In this document: positions 20,916-31,906 of the stretch, piece after piece
How the letters are laid out: each line of letters begins with the position of its first letter
Numbering within the stretch: the first letter of the stretch is position 1
Origin: Hawksworthiomyces lignivorus
Lineage: Eukaryota > Ascomycota > Sordariomycetes > Ophiostomatales > Ophiostomataceae
Direction: 5' to 3'
Length of the DNA: 64,000 nucleotides
Assembly (NCBI GenBank): GCA_002917075.1
Contig: NTMA01000060.1
Location: 186,001-250,000, forward strand
The notes under the pieces: generated by a model
Database searches by the model: none
What the model was told of the DNA's origin: nothing
The model's input: only the letters and a program-made list of their open reading frames with translations
Position numbers and translations under genes: made by a program

Positions 20916-23642
20916 TCATGCCCTGACCTCCACCTTGATGTGCCACACACGCCGGCCCTTGGCATCGAGGCCCTTGTCGACAGCCGCCTGAACGGGGCGC
21001 TCCTCGCCGACGGGGAGGATGACGTCCAGACCGCTGGCCAGCCAGAGGGGCGCCCAGAGGGGAGCGTCTGCGTCGGTGGCGGGCACCGCAATGGCGGCCT
21101 CGGCGCGGACAATGATGGGCGTCGCGGCGGCCTTGTCGGCGTCTGCGGCGGCGGAGATGGCGTAGGTCAGGCGCACCTCGTAGATGGGCGAGCGGCCCTG
21201 GCGGCTGATGCCGTCGTCCTCGAGCCAGGCGTTGGTAAAGGTGGCGGCGATGTCGGGCGCAGCGACGTCGGCGCGCGGGGCAAGGGGCGGCGGGTAGATC
21301 TCGACGCCGCGCCAGTCGTCGCGGGCGACGCCAGGGAACTCGGCGTCCTCGGCGGCGTCGCCGGTGCGGCACGTGGTGGGGAGTTCGCGGCCGACGGGCA
21401 CGGCGCTGCCGCAGCGCGCCAGCACGGGGATGGAGGCGTGCCAGGGGGCGGCGATGGAGTGCCAGGCGCCGGCGGCGCGCCACTCGTAGGGCGCGTTGAC
21501 GTTGAGGAAGCCGTAGGCGGTGGAGGGGCCGGCGGGCTTTGCATGTGGGGAGGACGACGCGGGCGACGCGGGCAGGTAGACGTCGGCGGCGACCTTGCCC
21601 GGCTCGTAGACGCCGGCGACCAGCAGGGCGTCGCCGAACCAGAACTGGGTGTCGCCATCGAGCAGCGGCGGGTTCCAGACGGCCGGGTCGTGCTCGTAGC
21701 CCCAGCCGGTCCAGCGCATGGGCGGCACGGCGGTGCGGTGGGCGCGCAGGGCCTGGGCGTAGGTGTAGGGGACGAGGGCGTAGCGGCGCTTGATGGCGGC
21801 ACGCACGAGCGGGGTGGCGGCCGGGTGCATCCAGGGCTCGATGACGGCGCCGACCAGGTTGTCGGCCTCGGACGTCTTGTAGCAGTTGATGGCGAAGCGC
21901 GGCTGGTGCGCGCCCAGCTGCACCCAGCGCACCAGGTGCTCGGCCGTGGGCTGCGGGCCCTCGAAGCCGCCAATGTCGTGGCCGTAGCACGCCAGCAGGC
22001 TGAACCCCGCGTTGAGCGACAGCGCGTTGGCCCCGCGCATCCCCGCCCAGCTCGTCACGTTGTCGCCGCTCCACGACGAGAACGCGTACCGCATCGTGCC
22101 CGCCGTCGCGCTGCGCGTCAGCACCACCGGCCGCTCCGTCGGCGCCGCCGCCACGCACGCGTCGTGCGAGCTCTTGCCCATCAGCTCCGTGTGCACGGCC
22201 CGGCCCCACAGGCCGACGCTGCGCGGCAGCGGAGGCGATGAGCCGTCGGCCGGCGTCAGCGGGACCTGCACCGTCTCCAGCGCGCACTCCCAGTCGTCGC
22301 TGAAGATGTTGTACTCGTTGTTGTCGTTCCACATGGCATCGATGCCCACCGCCTTGAGCGCCCGGCAGCCCGCGTACCACCAGTCGAAGCCCGCCCGGCT
22401 CGTAAAGTCAATGTGGCTGCCTTCGCCGCTCTCGCCGCCGCCCGCGCTCCACAGCCGCGCCACCGCTGTCGTGCCCGTGCGCGGATCTTTAAAGAAAGCA
22501 TTGGCCTTCCTCAGCTCTGGGTACGCCGGGTGGTTCGCCAGCACGTACGGCTTGATGTTGGCCAGCAGTCGCACGCCGCGCTTGTGGCACGCCGCTGTGA
22601 ACTCCCGCGGCTCTGGGAACCGGTGCCGATTCCACGTGAATACGTTGCGCGTCTTGGGCGGCGTTTCCGCGATTGTGTATCCGGAGCTCATCTGAAATGC
22701 CGACACGGGAATATCGTGCTTCGCGCAGCCGTCCAGGAAGCCCAGGATCGCGTCCTCTGCCCGCGGCTCGTCCATCATCGAGTACTTCATCCCGCCGCTG
22801 ATGTAGCCCATCATGTACCGCGGCGCCAGCAGCGGGTAGCCCACCACGTCCGCGTACAGGCGCACTACATCTGCCACGCTGTCGCCTACCAGAAGGTACT
22901 GCTCAAGGCCCCCGTACGCCTGACGGTACACCTTGAAATGACCCCACATACCATCGATCTCCGAGCCGATGTTCCAGGTACCCCGCGCGTGCGACGTCGA
23001 GAAGATGCCCACACAGCCCTGCGGCGTGACGTGCAGCAGCAGCGGAATGTGCTTGTACAGCGGGTCGGTGCGGTAGGCGTCGTAGCCGAACGTGTCGCTG
23101 GCCGTGATGCTGAAGCCGCGGCCCCCCAGGTTCATTGGTGCCGCCTTCTCGCCCAGGCCGACGTACAGGCCGCCCTTTTGGTAAGACGAGTAGTGGGAAA
23201 CGCCCTTGCCGTCGATTACATACGACCGGTAGCTCATGTCGCGGTATACCGGCTTCTGGAGGTCGTCCCGGAAGAGCGAGACGATCGGCGCATGATCCCA
23301 TTCGACAACGGCCTTTACGCTGCCCACCTGAATGGCGCTGCTGCGCGCTTCGGCGTCGACGGTAACGACAGGATCAATGGCACCTCCATCACTTGTTGCG
23401 GCGAAGTTTGGCTCGAGCCTCTTCGCGCTTGGGAATGGAGGCAGAGGATGATCCGGCGAGGTAAATGTGGTCCGGAAGATGCCTGGACGGAGGGCTTCGA
23501 AGGTAAAGTCGTAATGCGTTCCGGTGACTTCATCAGTAGATCTCAGAGCCACAGACGCTGCAGCAGGATCTGATGGCTTCAAACCTGTGCTTGGCTCGCG
23601 GAGCACATACTTGGTAGGTGTATGCTCGAGCTGGTGCAACAT
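20916..23642 (-). CDS. Glycoside hydrolase family 31 alpha-glycosidase
   Basis: Single exon, 908 residues, ATG at 23642. GH31 enzymes are retaining alpha-glucosidases or alpha-xylosidases with a TIM barrel. The nucleophile motif is WNDNNE (D440) and the acid/base lies in SWSGDN (D527). The typical MGYISGGMKYSMMDE entry strand and the YALVPYTYAQA segment are also present. No signal peptide or membrane segment is seen (MLHQLEHTPTKYVL), so the enzyme is probably intracellular, unlike secreted maltases. Exact substrate (maltose, glycogen-derived oligosaccharides, xylosides) cannot be read. Very high GC with an extremely biased third position produces long spurious frames on the opposite strand. 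Confidence 0.93.
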   Translation of the reverse strand: MLHQLEHTPTKYVLREPSTGLKPSDPAAASVALRSTDEVTGTHYDFTFEALRPGIFRTTFTSPDHPLPPFPSAKRLEPNFAATSDGGAIDPVVTVDAEARSSAIQVGSVKAVVEWDHAPIVSLFRDDLQKPVYRDMSYRSYVIDGKGVSHYSSYQKGGLYVGLGEKAAPMNLGGRGFSITASDTFGYDAYRTDPLYKHIPLLLHVTPQGCVGIFSTSHARGTWNIGSEIDGMWGHFKVYRQAYGGLEQYLLVGDSVADVVRLYADVVGYPLLAPRYMMGYISGGMKYSMMDEPRAEDAILGFLDGCAKHDIPVSAFQMSSGYTIAETPPKTRNVFTWNRHRFPEPREFTAACHKRGVRLLANIKPYVLANHPAYPELRKANAFFKDPRTGTTAVARLWSAGGGESGEGSHIDFTSRAGFDWWYAGCRALKAVGIDAMWNDNNEYNIFSDDWECALETVQVPLTPADGSSPPLPRSVGLWGRAVHTELMGKSSHDACVAAAPTERPVVLTRSATAGTMRYAFSSWSGDNVTSWAGMRGANALSLNAGFSLLACYGHDIGGFEGPQPTAEHLVRWVQLGAHQPRFAINCYKTSEADNLVGAVIEPWMHPAATPLVRAAIKRRYALVPYTYAQALRAHRTAVPPMRWTGWGYEHDPAVWNPPLLDGDTQFWFGDALLVAGVYEPGKVAADVYLPASPASSSPHAKPAGPSTAYGFLNVNAPYEWRAAGAWHSIAAPWHASIPVLARCGSAVPVGRELPTTCRTGDAAEDAEFPGVARDDWRGVEIYPPPLAPRADVAAPDIAATFTNAWLEDDGISRQGRSPIYEVRLTYAISAAADADKAAATPIIVRAEAAIAVPATDADAPLWAPLWLASGLDVILPVGEERPVQAAVDKGLDAKGRRVWHIKVEVRA

Positions 23643-25823
23643 GGTGAACAGGAGAGAAGAGCGGCAAGGGAAGGCGGGAAAGAAAGGAGTTTGGAGAGTT
23701 TAGAATAGGAATAATACCAAGAAGCCTATTACGAAATTGAGAACACTGTGAGAGGTATTCTACGACAATGGCCCTCAACTTACAGAACAAAGAGCTCCGG
23801 AAATCGCAAAGAGCGGCGCTAGATGCAGCGAGAACCCGAGAAGAATGACATACAGACACGGCAGAAGGGGGTAGAGGAAGACAGAAAAATTCAATAGCTT
23901 AAAAACCAACAGAAGAGCAGCCAACGGAGAAGACACATTGAGCGAAACTACGAAGGAGATAGACAGCATATGCATGGGCATGTTGAAGGATGTGGACATC
24001 AGCAGACCGGAAGCGGAGGACATCTCATTTGGCAGCTATAGCTAATACGCGATTCACGAAGAAGGATATCTGTGAACTTATTGGAGCCTAATGCATGGCA
24101 GAGATGCGAAGAAGTGGAGAAGACAGATGCAATGTGGAGAGAACGCCAGTAAGCTGGCTTAGGAACGGGAGGGAGATGCAGCATTGGAAGATGGAGATGT
24201 GCCGGGGATGACCAAACATCCCTTGGAAGAGACAACTTAGTGGCAAATGTTCCATGGGAAGAGCAAGAGAGTAGAAGGAATGAAATAGAAAACCAACATT
24301 GAAAATGACGCAAAAAAGAGAATGCGAGGGTGAAGAAGAAAGATTCGTAGGCAATCGAAGAGAAGGCCAGTTTCAGCAACAGCCAACACGATGAGCTACC
24401 GCAACATAGCGGCGTCTATCCTAGCCCAGGGTGAGAAGAGGCGGACTCTTTTCATTTGGAGCTAGCCATTTGGAACTCTGGAAGCTTTCGAGCTTCCGCC
24501 AGTCGTTGGGGAATGAGGAGAAAAGAGGAGAGGATGAGAGGAGAAACGCAAAAACGACGTTGGTCATGAGAATGAGAAAAGACAAAATGGCAGGCCAATG
24601 AGAGTTTGGCTAGGCCAGCTGTCTCAGTGACGAGCCAACCAATCAGCCAACCACGTTGAATACGTGCTCGCCCCTTGGTAAGAACGGCTAGAGCATTTGT
24701 AGTGCTTAAAGCAGGGCTAATGCCTCTACATGTACTGCTCCCCGTACTTCAGGAGATGGTATATTCGCTGTGGCTTTGCTGCTCTTTCAATCGCATCAGC
24801 CGCATGCAGCCACGCCCACTCCGGACAACAACAACATCATCATCATCGAGTTGATCTTAACAACTGTGTGTGTCTCTTTTATCCAAAGGCCGGATGTTGC
24901 TACGGCACCGAGGGAAGAAGTGTAGGCTCGGTGTCTGTGCAAGTTCGGTGTATTCAGATTGGATCGGGCCCTGGCGACTATTAAGCGGTGAAGCTTCAAA
25001 GGCCGGGCCGCCGCTTTGTACCACCTGGTTGCAATTGAACTTGGCTACAAAATAAGGTTTGTCTAGAATCGAACCAAATAGGAAATTCCAACCGCAGGGT
25101 TTTGCGATAAGCTGGGGTTCTACTGCCTCATCGGCTTGATGCATTATTGGTGGAAGTTTAGACCTTTGAGGTGGTGAGATGCTAGTGTAATGATTAAAAG
25201 CATCAAAGGAAACTTTACGAGCCCATAAGCATGTTCCAGTAAGCCATTGATATTAATACTATTGGGCAGCGAAGCTACAGCTTCTCGAGTTTAACAACTA
25301 CCACCGGCGGGCCTCATGACTTTTGCGTCCTTCGTTCAGGCAGAGTGTCTCGGCCTGCCAGGTTTCTCCATGAAGATCATTGCCATGATACGCTGGTTTC
25401 CCCTTTGGGAGGGTAGTATTCATTAACATGAACGAGTAATACGTTCGTGTTGTATCGTATCCATTTTCCTCCACATGAATGCTCGAGGGTTGCATCTAGA
25501 ATCCTTCTTCCCCGCACGCCTGGGGATAGACAGATTAGCTTTCACATGGCTCCATGGGTTATCAAGATGGACGGCTTCTGAAAATGGAGGAAAAGAGGAC
25601 AGCCCGCTTTGGCGAGTGGCGATACGTCTTTCGTCTGTTCCTGCGCCGTATATAAAGTGATGTAATATGCTTTCCTTACACATCCCTTTCCTGCCTCTGT
25701 TTTGTTGTGCCACTTCATTTTACCGTCCCGTGTTCGATATTGTGGTGAGGCACATCTTCTTGGGATCTCTAGAAACAACTTTCCTCTTTACTTTAGGTGA
25801 TACGAAGTATCTAGACATCATCT
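23643..25823. other. 2.2-kb divergent intergenic region
   Basis: Lies between the divergent GH31 and permease genes and holds both promoters. Composition is mixed with many short frames on the minus strand rich in Ser, Leu and Phe. None shows a domain or a consistent exon structure. A sequence resembling a T-arm (near 25060-25078) lacks the rest of a tRNA. Confidence 0.5.
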
Positions 25824-27663
25824 ATGAGCGTAGAGAAGTCAGACCCTGTCCCTGGCGGCGGGCCCGTGGAAGCCACAGCGACTTCTGCGAAGGTGGAGGC
25901 GGTCCCCGAGGCAGCAGCCGTCCACCATGATATTCAGCCTGCGCCTCGGGGAGATAATTACCGTCTTGATGCTGCCGCTGACCTTCTCCGCAAAGCTGGC
26001 GCCGAGGCGGAGGGCGGCGACCGCGTCGTCGTGTCGCCTGCCGACAACAAGCGCATCCTGCGCCGCATCGACCTTGTCATCCTGCCCATCCTCCTGACTG
26101 TGTACTTCCTCCAGGCGCTCGACAAGGCTACGCTGGCATACGCATCCGTCTTTGGTCTGATTACCGACACCGGCCTGCACGGCAGCCAGTACTCGTGGCT
26201 TGGCTCCATCGTGTACCTTGCGCAGCTGATAGCGCAGCCGGCGCTGGCATGGCTGCTTGTCACGATCCCCATCGGCAAGCTCATCAGCTGCGCCGTGCTC
26301 CTATGGGGTGTGACGCTGGCGAGCATGACGGCGGCACACAACTTCAGCGGCCTGATGGCGAGCCGCTTCTTCTTGGGCCTGTTCGAGGCCTGCGTGGCCC
26401 CCGGCTTCCTGGCCGTCACCCAGATGTGGTGGCGCCGGCGCGAGCAGACGGCGCGCGTGAGCTTCTGGTACGCGATGAACGGCATCACAAATATGGTAAG
26501 CTGCCCCTGGGCCCCTTTTCATCCAGCTGTCTTTCACGTTTCCCACTCTAACATCTCCTAGTTTGGCAGCTTGATCACGTATGGCCTGGGCCACATCAAC
26601 TCCCCGGTGCTACACTCTTATCAGGTAAGCGAAGCACCAAAGCAGGTTCATAGGTTCGAAACCAAGCTGACAAGAGCTAACATACGATTTCTAGATCATA
26701 TTTCTCTTCTTTGGCGTGATCACCGTTGCATTCTCCATTGTCATGCTCATCTTCATGCCCGACTCTCCGGTGGAGGCCAAGTTCCTCAACGACGGCGACA
26801 AGGTGCTCGCCGTGGAGCGCCTGCGCATGAACCAGATGGGCGTGCTGTCGCGCGAGTGGCGCTGGGACCACATGCGCGAGGCGCTGCTGGACGTCAAGAC
26901 GTGGTGCTGGACGGCGCTGCTCTTCTCCATCAGCATCCCGTCGGGCGGCATCTCCACGTTTGGCCCGCTGATCGTGCAGTCGTTTGGCTTCGACGCCTTC
27001 GACACCATCCTGTTCAACATCCCCTTCGGCTTCGTCCAGCTGGTCGCCACCGTGGGCGGCGCCTACCTGGCCACGTACCTGCGCATGAAGGGCCCCGTGC
27101 TGATCCTGCTGTGCCTGCCGCCCATTGCCGGCTGCGCCGTGCTCATGGTCCTGCCGCACACCGCCGCGCACAAGGCGCCGCTGCTGGTCGGCTACTACCT
27201 CATCTCCGTCTACCCGGGCATCACGCCGCTCATCTTCGCGTGGTCCGCGCAGAACACCGCCGGCGACACCAAGCGCAAGTGCACCACAGCCATCATGACC
27301 ATCGGCCAGTGCGTCGGCAACGTCGTGGGCCCGCAGCTGTACACCACGGCGGAGGCGCCCGGCTACGCCCGCGGCCTGCGCAGCAACCTGGCCCTCTACG
27401 TGGTGCTGATCGCCCTGTCTCTGCTGACCATGGCCTACCTTGCCTTCCTGAACCGGTCGCACGCGGCGCGGCGCACGGCCGCGGGCAAGACCGCCGTGCT
27501 GATCGACCTCAGCCTGTTCTCGGCCGCGGAGGCGGAGCAGATCCAGCAGCAGCAGGCAGCCCGGGCGGGCGAGCTCGGCGGCGAGGACGGCACGCCGACG
27601 GGCGACCGCGCGTTCGAGAATCTCACGGACCTGCAGAACGACGAGTTCATGTTTGTGTACTAG
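25824..27663 (+). CDS. Major facilitator permease, anion:cation symporter (Dal5/Tna1-like)
   Basis: Plasma-membrane transporter of the ACS branch of the MFS, whose fungal members import allantoate, nicotinate, biotin, pantothenate and similar organic anions. Exons are 25824-26495, 26562-26624 and 26695-27663, all phase 0, with introns of 66 and 70 nt (GTAAGC donors); 567 residues. A hydrophilic N-terminus of about 85 residues leads into twelve predicted membrane segments. RRIDLVILPILLTVYFLQALDK in helix 1 and the loop SRFFLGLFEACVAPGF are classic for this branch, as is the C-terminal FENLTDLQNDEFMFVY. The 21-codon middle exon is short but keeps the helix intact. The substrate is unknown. Confidence 0.93.
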
Positions 27664-27854
27664 AAGGCTCGTAGGCAACACGTAAGAAAGAAGAAGAAAA
27701 GAATGAAGTGTAATTATCGTATATTTCTCAAAATAACAAAGACGTGCAGCCATTGTAACAAAGGAAATCAGCATTCCTAGAAAAAGAGAGACAAAGCGAA
27801 ACGTACATCACGCGTACAATTACAGAAACATACAGACATACGGCGTTTTCCTAC

Positions 27855-30818
27855 TCATGCCTCCACATCCACCTCCTCCTCGTCCAAGAACCCGAGGCCG
27901 CTGTCGTACCGCCGCCGTTTCTTAGCCGACTTGCCCTCGACTGAAGCCGAGACGGGCGACGGCGACCGGCTCGCTCGGCGCGCGGATTCGTCGCCTTCGC
28001 CATCGTTGTCGTTCTCTGCGGCTTCGACGCTGGCGACGCTGCTGCTGCGCCGGCGCGGCCCCAGAGAGAACAGCCGCCGGCCGGGTGCCATGCGTCTCTG
28101 CTGCGCCGCGCTCGTCGTCGACGCGGACGAGGACGACGAGGTGGTCGCAGTAAGCTCGCTGCCCAGCATGCCGACGACGCGGGCCATCTCGGCCTGCAGA
28201 GTGGCGACGGCGGCGCGGGTGCGCTGCTGCTCGGCGGACAGGGCGGCGCCGAGGCCGGCATTGTCGACGCGCAGCTGGCGGGCGGTGTCGTGGGCTTCGC
28301 GCAGGCCGCTGTTGACCTGCTCGATCTCGCCGCGCAGCTCGTGCACGCGGGCGTCGCGCAGGGCCAGCGCGCGGCCGTGCGCCTGGTGCGCCTGGTGCGC
28401 CTTGTCCAGTGCGCGGCGGGCGGCCGCCAGCTCGCCCGCGAGGGACTGCGCGCGTGCGGTCTCATCGGCGCGCGTAGCCTCGCTCGCAGCCAGGGCGGCT
28501 TGCTTATCTGCGATGGCTGCGCTTTGTTCGGCGCGCGCAACCTCGCTCGCAGCCAGGGCGGCTTCCTTGTCTGCGACGGCAGCGCTCTGCTCGGCAAGGG
28601 CCGTCTCCTTTTCAGCAAGAGCGGCATCTTTATCAGCAATGACTGCGTCCTTGTCAACAAGCGCGGCGTCCTTGTCGGCCAGGACGGCCTCTCGTGCGGC
28701 CAGGGAATCGCGAGCAGCAGCCAGCTCGCCCTCGAGCCGCTGCACCAGCGCCTCCAGCTCTGCCACGTCGCGCGCGTAGCTGGCCATGGCGCCCTTGAGG
28801 CGGTCGAGCCCAATCTCGAGCTCGGCGATGCGCGCGTCGCGGCTGGCCACAGCGTCGACGGCCATGGCGGCTTCGGCTGCGCCGGCAGCCTTGGACGCCT
28901 CGGCGGCTGCTGCTGCTTCGGCGACCGCTGCCTCCAGTTCCTGAATGCGCGCGTCCCGGGCCGCCAGGTCGCGCACCAGGCCGTCCATGGCCTCGACGCG
29001 CGCGCCCAGCTGCTGGCGCAGGCTGCCCTCCAGCGCGTGGTACTCGTCGATCTGCTCGTCGGCGTCGTGCACGCTGCGGGACAGCGTACGCAGCCGCGTC
29101 AGCAGCAGGTCCAGCACCTGCGCGCCGGGAGCGGCCAGCGGCAGCTCGATCTCACCCGGCGTGAGGTACTCGAGCTCGAGGCGCGCTGTGCGGAACGCCG
29201 CCGCGAGGCCGGCCACGACGTCGCTGGCGTCAGCAGGCGGGCGGTCGCCGTCGCCGTTACTATCTCCGTCACGAGCCCTGCCGTCGGCGGCAAAGCCAAG
29301 ACCTGCCAGGCCGGTTGAGAGGTCCGTCAGGGCCACCGTCTTGTCCGACAGAGCGCGCAGCAGACGTGTGATACGGGTCTCCAGGCGACTGGCTGCTGTA
29401 TCATCATCGCCGCTCTCGCCATTAGGAAGAGCCGTGCCCGACGTGTCCAGCTGTGCATCGAGGCGTGCGACGAGTGCCTGGTACGTCTCGAGCGCGGTCT
29501 GCAGTTTCTCTGCCTCCCGCTGCAGCGAACCGAGCTCGTCCCGCAGCTGCGCTTTCTCTGTGTCTGGAAGCGACGCCTGCACCTCTGCATTCACGGGCTG
29601 CCAGGCCCGAGGTGGCGTATCAAGATCAGCAGAAGGCATTCGCATCATTGCTGGAAAGCTGCGAGCGGTCGGCGTAATGGGCGAAGCAGCTGTTGGGCTC
29701 GTCGCAGGAGGCGTAGGGAACGAGCCCTCGCCAACTGTACGGCGTGGCATGCTGTCTTCTTCTGCCGCCGCCTTTCGTTTCCGCGTGGCAGACCTGCTCG
29801 GCGTGCTGCACTGCAGCTCAGCCATTGTCGTGTTGCTGAAGAAGACGTCACTGTCTTCGTTATCTGTGTTCATGCCGTTGTCTAGGTTCGTCATCATAAA
29901 GTCGTTATCATCGTCATCATCAATCGTAGATGCAAATGGATCTCGCGCGGCAAGTGTCCAGTTGACCATGCGGTCGTCTGCTTCGGGTGTGATAGGATTC
30001 AGCAGGATGGTCGTGTCATGGTGGTCTCTCGCGCGGTCCCTAAGCTGCCGCTGAAGCTGAGTCACCTCTCTCCTGAGCTCCATGACGCGCTCGTTGTCTT
30101 GAATGATTGTATCGTCCGCAACGTCGTATTCAGTATTGTTGTCACCACCGACGTCATCCATATGCCGCTTCTGATTCTGGGCCAGCTCTTGCAGCAGTTG
30201 AATTTCTGCGTCTTTTTCAGCGACCGCTGCCCGGAGACGGTCCATCTCCGCTTGGGCCTCGGCGGCGCGCTGCTTCTTTTCCGCTCGAATCGTGTTCATC
30301 TCCTCGCTGAGGCCATTCCGTCGAAGGCGGCGCTTCACACGGCCGTCCAGGACCTGACGCAGCGGCAGGAAGTTGACTTCACCGCTGAACGGCCGGGCGG
30401 GAGCGTCCATGTTCAGAATGCTGGAGAAGCCGAGATCGACGCCACTGCCGGGAGACGACGACGTCTGGCGAGCTGGCGTCGAGTGCCGACGCCGGCTCTG
30501 CGACGATGAGGGGCTTTTGCCTCCAAGAGTGGTACGCCGGATCATGGGTGTCAGGCCCGTCGTGGCTCTCGATGGACTGCTCATCGAAGGGCCCGGATCT
30601 GAAAAGCGGACTCGCTTATTAGATCGTCTCCCGCGGCCATTTGATGGTGTAACACAAGTAATGGACGAAGCATCACGAGACAGGGTGTCTCTTGCCTTGT
30701 CTTGCATTGCCACATCGTTGGTACTAGCAGCTGCATTATACACAGTGGAGAGGTCCGATATGCTTCGACGCGTCCGGCGCAGAGCAATCGGGAGATCCAA
30801 GCCGGCCTCTGCAGACAT
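27855..30818 (-). CDS. Large coiled-coil protein with nuclear-type N-terminus, unknown function
   Basis: Single exon, 987 residues, ATG at 30818. I do not recognise a named family. The N-terminal 150 residues are basic and Ser-rich with clusters such as RGRRSNKRVRF and RRRHSTPARQ, like nuclear-localisation or Cdk-target regions. A short conserved-looking block follows (NFLPLRQVLDGRVKRRLRRNG), then alternating coiled coil and acidic linkers. Residues about 690-770 carry near-perfect heptads built on DKDAALA, AEKETAL and ASEVARAEQ units. The C-terminus has another basic patch (KSAKKRRRYD) and an acidic end. Architecture suggests a spindle-pole, kinetochore or nuclear-envelope scaffold, but this is inference. 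It converges with the permease gene, with only 191 bp between stop codons. Confidence 0.8.
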   Translation of the reverse strand: MSAEAGLDLPIALRRTRRSISDLSTVYNAAASTNDVAMQDKARDTLSRDASSITCVTPSNGRGRRSNKRVRFSDPGPSMSSPSRATTGLTPMIRRTTLGGKSPSSSQSRRRHSTPARQTSSSPGSGVDLGFSSILNMDAPARPFSGEVNFLPLRQVLDGRVKRRLRRNGLSEEMNTIRAEKKQRAAEAQAEMDRLRAAVAEKDAEIQLLQELAQNQKRHMDDVGGDNNTEYDVADDTIIQDNERVMELRREVTQLQRQLRDRARDHHDTTILLNPITPEADDRMVNWTLAARDPFASTIDDDDDNDFMMTNLDNGMNTDNEDSDVFFSNTTMAELQCSTPSRSATRKRKAAAEEDSMPRRTVGEGSFPTPPATSPTAASPITPTARSFPAMMRMPSADLDTPPRAWQPVNAEVQASLPDTEKAQLRDELGSLQREAEKLQTALETYQALVARLDAQLDTSGTALPNGESGDDDTAASRLETRITRLLRALSDKTVALTDLSTGLAGLGFAADGRARDGDSNGDGDRPPADASDVVAGLAAAFRTARLELEYLTPGEIELPLAAPGAQVLDLLLTRLRTLSRSVHDADEQIDEYHALEGSLRQQLGARVEAMDGLVRDLAARDARIQELEAAVAEAAAAAEASKAAGAAEAAMAVDAVASRDARIAELEIGLDRLKGAMASYARDVAELEALVQRLEGELAAARDSLAAREAVLADKDAALVDKDAVIADKDAALAEKETALAEQSAAVADKEAALAASEVARAEQSAAIADKQAALAASEATRADETARAQSLAGELAAARRALDKAHQAHQAHGRALALRDARVHELRGEIEQVNSGLREAHDTARQLRVDNAGLGAALSAEQQRTRAAVATLQAEMARVVGMLGSELTATTSSSSSASTTSAAQQRRMAPGRRLFSLGPRRRSSSVASVEAAENDNDGEGDESARRASRSPSPVSASVEGKSAKKRRRYDSGLGFLDEEEVDVEA

Positions 30819-31906
30819 GATACGATACAGAAAGAAGGCAACTTCAATGAAACAAACGATGACAGGAGTGTCAAAAGGCTTCTGCCTTCCAAAAATTATA
30901 TTAAAAAAGTGGGAAGAAGGGGAACAGAAAGTGGATGTTGTTCCTATTGGGCGTGATTATATTCGTATAGACATAACAACATACATGTCGAAGCAATGAA
31001 GAGAATAGAGAAAATGAAGAAGAGACGAGTCGTGTAATTCTCGTAGAAGAGCAGACAAAGGAAAGGCAGCCCTAACAAGAAAAAAGTAAACAAACCAGTT
31101 GTGCATCCACAAGGGCAAACGGTCCACAAGTCTACGAGGGCAAAAGCAGACGCGCCGTTCTCAACGGCCGTGAATGCTCCATCTTGTACCAGGAAGCAAG
31201 CATGACAGACACGGTCGCGTATTTGCGGACCCGTAAAGTGGTTCTTCTTCTTCGCTGCTGGAGACAGTTCACGAATATAAGTGGCAGCCTCTACGTCTTT
31301 TCATCGAGGTGAAGCTGTTGTTGAGTTGACCCTTTGTTTACTTTTGCCTATTTCGGTCTAGTTCACTCCTCTTACACTGTCCTTGTAGGTGGCATTCCAC
31401 TATAACTTCCCGTCCACTAGCGCTGATTGGCAGCCGCTTGTACTGTAGCTTGTCGACTGCGGGGCAGCAAACTCACTTCTGGCTAGCAAACGGACACTTC
31501 TGGACCACTCGACTGCAGCAGAACAGGGATATTAATGAACAGACAACTGGCATTGGCAAGGTTTTGAAGGAACAGCGGTGAATGCCTGCAGATGTGCAAG
31601 CTGTCATTAGTTGAAGGATAAGAAGCTATAGGAAGTGTAACAGGAAAGTCTAGAGATCCTTCATGAGCTGACATTCCACCTGTGTTGACTAGGAGGACTA
31701 ACTATGAAGAAAACAAATATGAAGAATATCTGGAGCAATGGGTATTTCGACAAGATAACTGAGGAATGGACTCGTAAAAAAAGAATGAATGTCAAAGCAA
31801 GTAAAAGAGAGGGAAGAAACGAATAGGCTCGGGTCCATCCACCCTTGCTCCTAGGTCAGCCCGCACGGTTGAAACAAGTTCACAGCGTGTGGATATCCCC
31901 TCCCCC
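30819..31906. other. Intergenic region, nothing recognised
   Basis: About 1.1 kb of mixed composition between two minus-strand genes. It should include the promoter of the coiled-coil gene and the 3' end of the PEBP gene. No domain-bearing frame or RNA gene seen. Confidence 0.55.

Noticed and set aside
20817..22241. Long plus-strand frame opposite the GH31 gene
   Set aside because: Gly/Arg/Val-rich antisense shadow caused by GC-biased third positions, with no domain.
23643..24400. Several Leu/Phe/Ser-rich minus-strand frames that look membrane-like
   Set aside because: They overlap in different frames, derive from A/G-rich plus-strand sequence, and show no consistent exon pattern or start.
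25055..25082. Reverse-strand GGTTCGATTCT resembling a tRNA T-arm
   Set aside because: No A-box or cloverleaf can be drawn on the upstream side.
26645..26665. GGTTCGAAACC resembling a tRNA T-arm
   Set aside because: It lies inside intron 2 of the permease gene and has no acceptor stem or anticodon arm around it.
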